Source: Wenzhouxiangella sp.
Lineage (GTDB): Bacteria > Pseudomonadota > Gammaproteobacteria > Xanthomonadales > Wenzhouxiangellaceae
Length of the DNA: 9,024 nt
NCBI GenBank assembly: GCA_021767625.1
Contig: JAASTB010000068.1
Coordinates: 1-9,024 of the forward strand
Direction of reading: 5' to 3'
Of this stretch, positions 1 through 5,986 are shown one piece after another. The notes under the pieces were generated by a model. It was not told the DNA's origin and did not search any database. It saw only the letters and a program-made list of their open reading frames with translations. Made by a program: the position numbers and the translations under genes. Positions within the stretch are counted from its first letter, which is position 1; each line of letters starts with the position of its first letter.

Positions 1-879
1 CGCGAGTTCAACGCCTACCGCCAGAGCCCGGAGTACCAGAAAGTCAACCGCGGCATGTCGCTCGACGAGTTCAAGGTGATTTACTGGTTCGAGTTCGGCC
101 ACCGTCTTCTGGCTCGCTCGCTGGGCCTCGTTTTCGCGCTGCCGCTGGCGTGGTTCTGGTGGCGCGGGTGGATTCCGCACAGGCTTCGCTGGCCCCTGCT
201 GGGACTGCTGGGGCTAGGCGCACTGCAGGGCTGGATGGGCTGGTACATGGTCCAGAGCGGCCTGATCGACATCCCCCGAGTGAGCCCGTATCGCCTGGCC
301 GCCCACCTGAGCCTGGCGCTGATCATCTTCTCGTTCATGTTCCGGTTGGCCCTGGGCCTGCTCATACCGGCCGAGCACCGGCCGCACCCGATGCGGCGAT
401 GGACCATCGTTCTGCTGGTGATGACCGGGCTGACCGTCTTCGTGGGCGCCTTCGTGGCGGGCCTGCGCGCCGGTTTCGTGTACAACGATTTCCCGTTCAT
501 GGCCGGCCGCCTGATTCCCGAAGGCATCCTGGGGCTGGAACCGTTGTGGCGCAATTTCTTCGAGAACACCGCCACGGTCCAGTTCATGCACCGCGTGCTG
601 GCGCTCTCCACGCTGGCGGTGGTGATCGCCGCCTGGATTCGTCAGCGCGCTCATCCCCTCGATCGCGGCGCGCGCCTTGCCTTCCACCTGCTCTTCGCGA
701 TCGTCACCCTGCAGGTCGCGCTCGGCATCGCGACGCTGATGCTCTACGTGCCGGTGGTGCTCGGGACGCTCCACCAGGGAACTGCGGTGCTGGTGCTGGG
801 CGCGGTGATCGCTGCGGACTATCGCGTCAGCCACTCGCGGGAAGCCGGGGCGCATTCGGGCCGCCTGGCCCCCGCCTGA
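1..879 (+). CDS. ctaA: Heme A synthase, Cox15/CtaA family (5' partial)
   Basis: Converts heme O to heme A in the cytoplasmic membrane, for insertion into aa3-type cytochrome oxidase. The reading frame is open from base 1, so the true start lies left of the window. 292 codons are visible, with perhaps 45-60 N-terminal residues missing. Four conserved histidines that serve as heme ligands in the family are present at visible residues 34 (EFGHR), 102 (AAHLS), 197 (FMHRV) and 258 (TLHQG). The segments SPEYQKVNRGMSLDEFK (10-26) and GAFVAGLRAGFVYNDFP are typical of the proteobacterial Cox15 type. At least six hydrophobic helices can be read. I see no loop cysteine pair of the Bacillus CtaA kind. 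It converges on the dnr-like gene with 28 bp between the stop codons. A downstream cyoE/ctaB is therefore not adjacent on this side. Family assignment is secure; the gene is only partial. Confidence 0.93.
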   Translation, partial: REFNAYRQSPEYQKVNRGMSLDEFKVIYWFEFGHRLLARSLGLVFALPLAWFWWRGWIPHRLRWPLLGLLGLGALQGWMGWYMVQSGLIDIPRVSPYRLAAHLSLALIIFSFMFRLALGLLIPAEHRPHPMRRWTIVLLVMTGLTVFVGAFVAGLRAGFVYNDFPFMAGRLIPEGILGLEPLWRNFFENTATVQFMHRVLALSTLAVVIAAWIRQRAHPLDRGARLAFHLLFAIVTLQVALGIATLMLYVPVVLGTLHQGTAVLVLGAVIAADYRVSHSREAGAHSGRLAPA

Positions 880-915
880 GGCCCGTCGGCCGGGAAGGCG
901 GGCGCCCTCAGGCGG
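872..915. terminator. Inverted repeat holding both stop codons of convergent genes; probable bidirectional terminator
   Basis: CCGCCTGAGG (872-881) is matched perfectly by CCTCAGGCGG (906-915), giving a 10-bp G/C-rich stem around a 24-base loop. An inner GCCCG/CGGGC pairing (881-885 with 899-903) could extend it with a bulge. The heme A synthase TGA (877-879) lies in the left arm and the regulator stop (908-910, minus strand) in the right arm, so each gene ends in GCC TGA. Neither side has a clear T-run, so intrinsic termination is inferred from position and stem strength only. Confidence 0.55.
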
Positions 916-1609
916 CCAGGTCGCCGCGCGCGGCGCGTTCGAGCCGATCGGCGTCCAGGACGGTGATGAAGCGAGCGTCCATGTCCAGCGCGCCCGCGCG
1001 CTTGAGTGCGGTCAGGCTTCGCGAAAGGGTTTCGGGCTGCACGGCCAGGAGCCCGGCAATGTGTTTCTTGCTGGCCTCCAGGCGAAACGTCTCGGGCTCT
1101 CCTTGCTTTCGGAATTCGTCGAGCAGGTAGTGCGCCACGCGCAGATGTGCGTTCTGCAGCGCCAGTGACTCGATCTGGTCGATCTTCTCGTGCATGCGCA
1201 TCGACAGGGTGCCCAGCAGCCGGAAGCAGGCGTCGGGGTCGTCCCGTAGCGATTCGACCAGGTCGTCGGCGTCGATTCCGACCAGTTCGCTCGGCTTCAG
1301 GGCCACGCAATGGACCGGATAGACGCGCCTGGGCATGAACAGCGTCGCCTCGGCGAAACTCCGTCCCGGGTTGATGATCGCGATGATCTTCTCCTGCCCG
1401 GCATCGGAAAGGCGGTACAGCTTGAGCTGGCCCTTTCGGCACAGCCAGATGCGACGCGCGGGGTCGCCGTGACGGAACAGCGTTTCGCCGCGCTCGACGG
1501 ACACCGCGCGGGCCCTGGACAGCGCGCGCGCCAGTCCCGGCTCGTCCAGGCCGCTCAGTAGCGGAAATCGGCGCAGTTCCTCGATGGTCGGTTCTCGACG
1601 GTCATTCAT
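908..1609 (-). CDS. dnr: Crp/Fnr-family regulator, Dnr type (nitric oxide / denitrification responsive)
   Basis: Predicted cytoplasmic dimeric transcription regulator of 233 residues. The order is a cyclic-nucleotide-binding-like beta-roll (about 10-125), a dimerisation helix (about 126-153, with RMHEKIDQIESLALQNA) and a winged HTH (about 155-225). The recognition helix QPETLSR keeps E193, S196 and R197, the residues with which Fnr-type proteins read TTGAT half-sites. There is no N-terminal cysteine cluster; the only cysteines are 57, 101 and 128, so a 4Fe-4S oxygen sensor is unlikely. FAEATLFM (85-92) and the dimer-helix segment resemble Pseudomonas Dnr from memory, and known Dnr proteins sense NO through heme. 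The start at 1609 has GAGG seven bases upstream. The frame stays open to 1723, but that extension is non-homologous and crosses the promoter. A Fnr/Dnr box upstream suggests autoregulation. A neighbouring DnrO-like gene supports the assignment. The precise ligand remains inferred. Confidence 0.85.
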   Translation of the reverse strand: MNDRREPTIEELRRFPLLSGLDEPGLARALSRARAVSVERGETLFRHGDPARRIWLCRKGQLKLYRLSDAGQEKIIAIINPGRSFAEATLFMPRRVYPVHCVALKPSELVGIDADDLVESLRDDPDACFRLLGTLSMRMHEKIDQIESLALQNAHLRVAHYLLDEFRKQGEPETFRLEASKKHIAGLLAVQPETLSRSLTALKRAGALDMDARFITVLDADRLERAARGDLAA

Positions 1610-1659
1610 GGCAACATCCTCGTTCCGGCCGCGTCTCGGGGCCGAATTGGCGTATAGTG

Positions 1660-1665
1660 AGTAAA
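1660..1665 (-). promoter_or_regulatory. Candidate -10 hexamer of the dnr-like gene
   Basis: Read on the minus strand this is TTTACT, 4 of 6 matches to TATAAT. It lies 22 bases downstream of the Fnr/Dnr box, the spacing of class II Fnr-activated promoters (box centred at -41.5). This would start transcription near 1653 and leave a leader of about 43 bases. An alternative -10, TATACG at 1656-1651, also matches at 4 of 6 but would place the box near -50. The choice is inference. Confidence 0.35.
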
Positions 1666-1687
1666 CCAGTATTCCGGATACCACTAT

Positions 1688-1701
1688 TTGACCGGAATCA
1701 A
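1688..1701. promoter_or_regulatory. Fnr/Anr/Dnr box between dnr-like gene and PLP decarboxylase
   Basis: TTGACCGGAATCAA matches the consensus TTGAT-N4-ATCAA at 9 of 10 defined positions. It sits in the only divergent gap beside a regulator whose recognition helix should bind it. For the regulator (minus strand) it is at class II activator distance from a -10-like hexamer. For the decarboxylase (plus strand) it ends 14 bases before the ATG, too close for activation. If it acts on that gene it would more likely block transcription or initiation. Confidence 0.7.
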
Positions 1702-1715
1702 CAAACCGGATCTCG

Positions 1716-3722
1716 ATGAACATGAGCAGGTACGACGAAGAGCAACTGGTGGACTGGCTCAGCCCCCTGTTTCTCGGCTCCTACGCCGAGAACAACGAGC
1801 TGCTGGAGAAGGTGCTCGTGGAGTTGCTGCGCGACCATGTCTACTGGCGACGGAACATCCATCCCGAGGATCGCCCGCAGATTCCGGTGCTGGCCGAGAC
1901 GGGGCCCGAGTACCGTCGCTTCGTCGGCCGCATGAAGACCGAGTTGCACGGCCTGACCGCACGGCTGAAGAACTCCGCGCCATTCTTCAACCCGCGCTAC
2001 ATCGGGCACATGGCCTCCGACCTGCTGCTTCCCGGTCTGATCGCCCAGCTGGTCACCACGCTCTACAACCCCAACCACGTGACCGACGAGGCTTCCCCGG
2101 TGACCCTGCCGCTGGAGCTCGACCTCGGGCGGCAGCTGGCGACCATGTTCGGGCTAAACACGGATCCGCATCGCGAGCCCTGCGCCTGGGGTCACGCCAC
2201 GTCGGGCGGCACCATCGCCAACGACGAGGCCCTGTGGTACTTCCGCGCGGTGCGCTACTGGCCCCTGGCGGCCGCCAGCGCCATGCGCGAAGCCGGCTTC
2301 GAGCCCGGGGAGATCGCCTACGGTCTGAAGGATTTCCTGCAGGCTTCCGATCAGGCCCTGTTCAACCTGCCGATCGACACCGTCATCCGTCTGAGGCGCG
2401 CCTTGCTGGCCGAGGTCGAACGCAAGCTCGACCGACGCGAGGCACGCCGGCTGGCCAAAGCGATCGAGGCCGAGCGGGTCGAGACCCTGGGCATGGCCGA
2501 GTTCCATGCCCGCCACCCGAAGCTGGGCACGCCGTGCGTCCTGGTCGCCGATACCGCACACTACTCTTGGGAAAAAGCGCTCAAGCTCCTGGGCCTGGGC
2601 AGTGCACAGCTCGAGCCCGTGGCCGTCAACGAGCGCATGCGCCTGGACGCCGATGCGCTCGAGCGCAAGCTCGCCCGGCTCCACGAGCAGGGCCGGCCGG
2701 TGCTGGCGGTTATCGGCATCCTCGGCACGACCGAATTCGGATCGATCGATCCGATCCACGAAATCGTGGCCGCCCGGCAGCGCTGGCGCAAGGCCGGCCT
2801 GGAGTTCGCGGTCCACGTCGACGCCGCCTGGGGCGGCTACCTGGCCAGCATGTTCCGCCGGCCCGACGGCACGCTGCTCAGTCACGAGGACATGCAGCGC
2901 GATTTCCACTTCTTCCCCTCGGCCCCGGTCTACAAGGCCTTCGCCTCGCTTCGCCACGTCGACTCGCTGACGGTCGATCCGCACAAGCTCGGCTACGTGC
3001 CTTTCGGCTGCGGCGCCTACGTGGCGCGCAATCGCGGCATGACCGACTTCATCAGCCAGAAAGCCGCCTATGTCTTCGACGAGGCCGAAGCCACCTCCGA
3101 CTCGGAATACGAACGCCGCTTCCGCAACCTCGGGCAATACATTCTGGAAGGATCCAAGCCCGGTGCGGCTGCGGCCGGCGCCTGGCTGAGTCACCGGGTG
3201 CTGCCGCTGGACTCCGAGAACATGGGGCGGCTGATCAGCGAGACGATCCGCAACTGCGAGTACTTCTTCGAGCACGTCGACCAGTTGCGCGACGAGCTCG
3301 ACGGCATCGCACGGGTGGCCCTGCCATTCGAGCCCGACACCAACCTGGTTTGCCTGGCGATCAATCCGGCCGGCAACCGATCCCTGGCGAACATGAACGC
3401 ATTCGGACGCCGGCTATACGCGCACCTGGGCGTGGGCGAGGAAATCGACATCCACACGCGCGAGTTCTTCGGCTCGCGCACCCTGGTGCAGCGCGACAAG
3501 CTGGGGGCGAAGGCCGCGGCGCGCCTGATGGATGAACTCGATCTCGACCCGACGACCTTTGTGGAAGAACCCGACGATTCGGGCGAGCAGGCCGACAGCG
3601 TCTTTCTGCTGCGCCATACGTTGATGAACCCCTGGCTGAGCGGACACGAGGAAGGGCTGAACTACCTCGACCGCTACTGCCGACACCTCGCCGCCCTGGT
3701 GCGGCGCGAACTGGCCGACTGA
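1716..3722 (+). CDS. PLP-dependent group II decarboxylase, tyrosine/glutamate decarboxylase superfamily
   Basis: A 668-residue fold-type I PLP enzyme expected to decarboxylate an L-amino acid in the cytoplasm; the substrate is not evident. Landmarks are NPNHVTDEASPVT (118-130), CAWGHATSGGTIANDEALW (156-174) for phosphate and cofactor binding, H282 in DTAHYSWEKA for ring stacking, HVDAAWGG (367-374) with D369 facing the pyridine nitrogen, and DPHKLGY (421-427) with K424 as the Schiff-base lysine. GSKPGA (479-484) is also typical. It is longer than the roughly 470-residue DOPA/glutamate decarboxylases and nearer the 610-670-residue bacterial tyrosine decarboxylase-like group (from memory). ATG 1716 has a weak GGA five bases upstream; ATG 1722 is an alternative that removes two residues. 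There is no signal peptide. The next gene follows after 22 bp, probably in one operon. No amino-acid/amine antiporter lies beside it, so a classic acid-resistance role is not supported. Confidence 0.88.
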   Translation: MNMSRYDEEQLVDWLSPLFLGSYAENNELLEKVLVELLRDHVYWRRNIHPEDRPQIPVLAETGPEYRRFVGRMKTELHGLTARLKNSAPFFNPRYIGHMASDLLLPGLIAQLVTTLYNPNHVTDEASPVTLPLELDLGRQLATMFGLNTDPHREPCAWGHATSGGTIANDEALWYFRAVRYWPLAAASAMREAGFEPGEIAYGLKDFLQASDQALFNLPIDTVIRLRRALLAEVERKLDRREARRLAKAIEAERVETLGMAEFHARHPKLGTPCVLVADTAHYSWEKALKLLGLGSAQLEPVAVNERMRLDADALERKLARLHEQGRPVLAVIGILGTTEFGSIDPIHEIVAARQRWRKAGLEFAVHVDAAWGGYLASMFRRPDGTLLSHEDMQRDFHFFPSAPVYKAFASLRHVDSLTVDPHKLGYVPFGCGAYVARNRGMTDFISQKAAYVFDEAEATSDSEYERRFRNLGQYILEGSKPGAAAAGAWLSHRVLPLDSENMGRLISETIRNCEYFFEHVDQLRDELDGIARVALPFEPDTNLVCLAINPAGNRSLANMNAFGRRLYAHLGVGEEIDIHTREFFGSRTLVQRDKLGAKAAARLMDELDLDPTTFVEEPDDSGEQADSVFLLRHTLMNPWLSGHEEGLNYLDRYCRHLAALVRRELAD

Positions 3723-3744
3723 CATCCAAGGAGCAACGTTTGCC

Positions 3745-4221
3745 ATGAAACACCGATCAATCCTACTGCTGGTCTTCATGCTGACACTGGGCGCGGGCAG
3801 CCTGGCCTGTGCCCAGCAGGGCCAACACGAACACGGGCACGAAGAGATGCACGCCAGCGGCGAGCTCGAACTGCAGCGCCCCGAGACGGGCAAATGGCGC
3901 AGCGACGAGTCGCTGCGGCAGGGTATGAGCGAACTGAAGGCCGCCTTCGAACCGGCCCACGAAGCCTACGGCAGCGATGCTTTCGGCGCCGGCGAGGCGG
4001 CTCAACTCGCCGACACCATCGAGCAGGAAGTGAACTACATGTTTGCCAACTGCCGGCTGCCCGCACGCGCCGATGCCGAGCTGCACAAACTGCTGGCGGC
4101 CTCGCTCGATGCCGCGCGCATGCTGCGCGAGTCCGACGAACCGCACCGGGGCCTGCACCGGCTCCACCGCGTGCTGCAGGCCTATCCCGAATACTTCGAG
4201 CACCCCGGCTGGGCGGACTGA
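3745..4221 (+). CDS. Secreted DnrO-like small protein with His-rich N-terminus
   Basis: 158 residues. A signal peptide (about 1-23) ends in ACA, favouring signal peptidase I cleavage before QQGQHEH. Cysteine 22 does not sit in a good lipobox. The mature N-terminus is His-rich (HEHGHEEMH, about 28-36), possibly metal binding. KWRSDESLRQGM (50-61), FANCRLPARADAELH (100-114) and the ending YPEYFEHPGW resemble proteins annotated DnrO in denitrifying proteobacteria, which have no firm biochemical function that I know of. This resemblance is from memory. C103 and H114 are the most distinctive residues. The start at 3745 has AAGGAG (3728-3733) eleven bases upstream. It lies 22 bp after the decarboxylase and close to the dnr-like regulator, in keeping with a nitrosative or denitrification link. 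Periplasmic location is inferred. The rest of the chain looks helical. Confidence 0.7.
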   Translation: MKHRSILLLVFMLTLGAGSLACAQQGQHEHGHEEMHASGELELQRPETGKWRSDESLRQGMSELKAAFEPAHEAYGSDAFGAGEAAQLADTIEQEVNYMFANCRLPARADAELHKLLAASLDAARMLRESDEPHRGLHRLHRVLQAYPEYFEHPGWAD

Positions 4222-4227
4222 CACGAA

Positions 4228-4243
4228 CTGCGGGTCGCCGCAG
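4228..4243 (+). terminator. Short hairpin after the DnrO-like gene; weak terminator candidate
   Basis: CTGCGG-GTCG-CCGCAG is a perfect 6-bp stem with a 4-base loop beginning seven bases after the TGA at 4219-4221. There is no T-run after it. It is well placed to end the decarboxylase/DnrO-like transcript, but a stem this short is common in GC-rich DNA. Confidence 0.25.
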
Positions 4244-4270
4244 GGTCGGTCGAATCTGCGAAGCGCGGGG

Positions 4271-4276
4271 TACACT
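4271..4276 (+). promoter_or_regulatory. Candidate -10 for the M20 peptidase gene
   Basis: TACACT matches TATAAT at 4 of 6 positions and precedes the GTG start by 55 bases in the 110-bp gap after the preceding operon. No convincing -35 is seen 16-18 bases upstream. Position and hexamer are the only support. Confidence 0.35.
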
Positions 4277-4317
4277 GGCCTTCGATCCGGGTGAACGCCC
4301 GCCCTAATCAATCGATC

Positions 4318-4325
4318 GAGGAAAG
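4318..4325 (+). promoter_or_regulatory. Ribosome binding site fixing the GTG start of the M20 gene
   Basis: GAGGAAAG places its AGGA nine bases before GTG 4332. The next in-frame ATG (about 4368) would destroy the signal peptide, so the GTG start is preferred. Confidence 0.6.
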
Positions 4326-4331
4326 CCGCTG

Positions 4332-5900
4332 GTGACCCGCCTCCTACTGAGCCCGATCCTGCTCGCGATGGGGCTGTGCGCAGCGCCCGTCGCGGCCGAA
4401 GATGCCCGCGAAAGCGCGCGCCCCCTCCATGATTTCGATACCCGGGAGGCATTCGATGCCGCGCAGGTGCCTGCCTATACGGGTGCGCACGAGGCCGTAC
4501 ACGACCGCATCGATGCAGATATCGAGCAGCACATCGCCGAACTTCAGCGCTGGGTACGCCAACCATCGATCAGCGCGCAGAACGAAGGCATCGACGAAAT
4601 GGCCCGGCTGCTCGCCGGCGACCTGAGAGAGCTCGGTTTCGACGAAGTCGACATCGTCGAAACCGACGGGCACCCGGGCGTGTTCGGCCACTACGACGCC
4701 GGCGCGGAAAAGACCCTGGTCGTCTACATGATGTACGACGTCCAGCCGGTCGAAGACAACTGGCGGATCGCCGACCCGTTCGCCGGTGAACTGGTCGAGA
4801 CCGATCTGGGTACCGTGCTGATGGCGCGCGGCGCCACCAACCAGAAGGGCCCCGAACGAGCTTTCCTCAACGCCCTCGACGCCATCATCGCCACCGAAGG
4901 GACGCTGCCCGTCAATCTCTACGTCGTGGCCGAGGGCGAGGAGGAGCTGGGCTCGACCCACTTCGACCAGGTCCTGGCTCCGTACATGGATCGCCTTCGC
5001 AAAGCCGACGGGGCCTACTTCCCGATGAACCTGCAGGGCAGCGGCGGCTCGGTGGCGCTCGCACTGGGCGTCAAGGGCATCGTCCACTTCGAACTGCGCT
5101 CGGCCGGCGGCGACTGGGGCGGCCCGCGCGACCACGAGATCCACGGCTCCTACAAGGCCATCGTCGACGCCCCGGCGCTGAGGCTGGTCAACGCCATCGC
5201 TTCGATGACCTCCGCTGACGGCAATACCGTGCTTATCGACGGCTGGTACGAGGGCCTGCGCGAGCCGACGCCGGAAGAACAGCGGCTGATCAACGGTATG
5301 GTCGAGCGCGGCGCTTTTGCCGGACTTCAGGAATCGCTCGGCGTCGACCGCTGGGTGCAGGACCTGGAATCGCGTGATCTCGTGCTGCGTTACCTGTTCG
5401 AGCCGACGCTCAACATCAACGGCATCTGGTCGGGTTACACCGGCGAGGGCGGCAAGACGATCCTGCCGCAGGTCGCCACCGCCAAGATCGACTCCCGCTT
5501 GCCGCCCGGACGCGAACCGGAGCAAGTCTGGCGCATGTTCCGCGACCACCTGGACCGCCACGGTTACCCCGACCTGGAGATCGTCCAGATCGAGGGTCGC
5601 GGCTATCCCGCCGCAACCACCTCGGTGGATTCCGGGCTGGTTCGCACGGCGATTTCGGTGTTCAACCGATACGGACACCCGCCCGCGGTGTCGCCCTGGC
5701 TGGCGGGAAGTGCGCCCTTCTACCAGTTCACCGACCGTCTCGACCTGCCGTTCGTGTTCGGCGGGCTGGGTCACGGCGCCGGCGCGCACGCGCCCGATGA
5801 GTTCATGCTCATTCATCCCGCCGAAGGCGTTCAGGCCGCCGGCCTCGCCGAGGTCGAGAAGTTCTACGCCGACCTGCTGTTCGCCTTCGCCGACGGCTGA
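4332..5900 (+). CDS. Secreted M20-family peptidase homologue with altered metal ligands
   Basis: 522 residues with a signal peptide (about 1-22, ending APVAA) and an M20 catalytic plus lid fold, the family of dipeptidases and deacylases. Recognisable motifs are YMMYDVQP (132-139), ARGATNQKGP (165-174), AEGEEELGS (200-208), IHGS with H271, IDSRLPPG (386-393) and GHGAGAHAPDE (480-490). Set against carnosinase-type enzymes, E204 (general base), E205 and H486 are kept. The metal-binding His of GHYDVQP is M134, the bridging Asp of ATDDKG is N170, and the third-motif Asp aligns with M232. Fold assignment is strong, but peptidase activity is uncertain and the protein may use one metal, another chemistry or only bind ligand. 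It starts at GTG with a good ribosome binding site. Threonine ammonia-lyase follows after an 86-bp gap. Periplasmic or exported location is inferred from the signal peptide. Confidence 0.85.
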   Translation: MTRLLLSPILLAMGLCAAPVAAEDARESARPLHDFDTREAFDAAQVPAYTGAHEAVHDRIDADIEQHIAELQRWVRQPSISAQNEGIDEMARLLAGDLRELGFDEVDIVETDGHPGVFGHYDAGAEKTLVVYMMYDVQPVEDNWRIADPFAGELVETDLGTVLMARGATNQKGPERAFLNALDAIIATEGTLPVNLYVVAEGEEELGSTHFDQVLAPYMDRLRKADGAYFPMNLQGSGGSVALALGVKGIVHFELRSAGGDWGGPRDHEIHGSYKAIVDAPALRLVNAIASMTSADGNTVLIDGWYEGLREPTPEEQRLINGMVERGAFAGLQESLGVDRWVQDLESRDLVLRYLFEPTLNINGIWSGYTGEGGKTILPQVATAKIDSRLPPGREPEQVWRMFRDHLDRHGYPDLEIVQIEGRGYPAATTSVDSGLVRTAISVFNRYGHPPAVSPWLAGSAPFYQFTDRLDLPFVFGGLGHGAGAHAPDEFMLIHPAEGVQAAGLAEVEKFYADLLFAFADG

Positions 5901-5986
5901 ACCGGATTGCCATCGGGCGCTGCAGAGTCGGGCGCAGGACTTGCTGGACCGGCTCGAGCGGCAGGATGTGCCGGATTGATGCCAGA

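Noticed and set aside
1610..1723. N-terminal extension of the dnr-like protein to an ATG at 1723
   Set aside because: It would run through the Dnr box and candidate promoter, adds non-homologous sequence, and the ATG at 1609 has a good ribosome binding site.
1688..3535. 615-codon plus-strand frame overlapping the PLP decarboxylase
   Set aside because: It is the +1-shifted shadow of the decarboxylase, Arg/Pro/Gly-rich, and lacks any motif.
4297..4316. ATCAA half-site near the M20 start as a possible Fnr/Dnr site
   Set aside because: The partner half-site at N4 spacing does not resemble TTGAT.
5902..5978. Direct repeat CCGGATTG at 5902-5909 and 5971-5978 in the gap before ilvA
   Set aside because: Eight bases twice in a GC-rich gap is weak, with no symmetry or known motif. 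The 86-bp gap otherwise shows no promoter or terminator that I can support.
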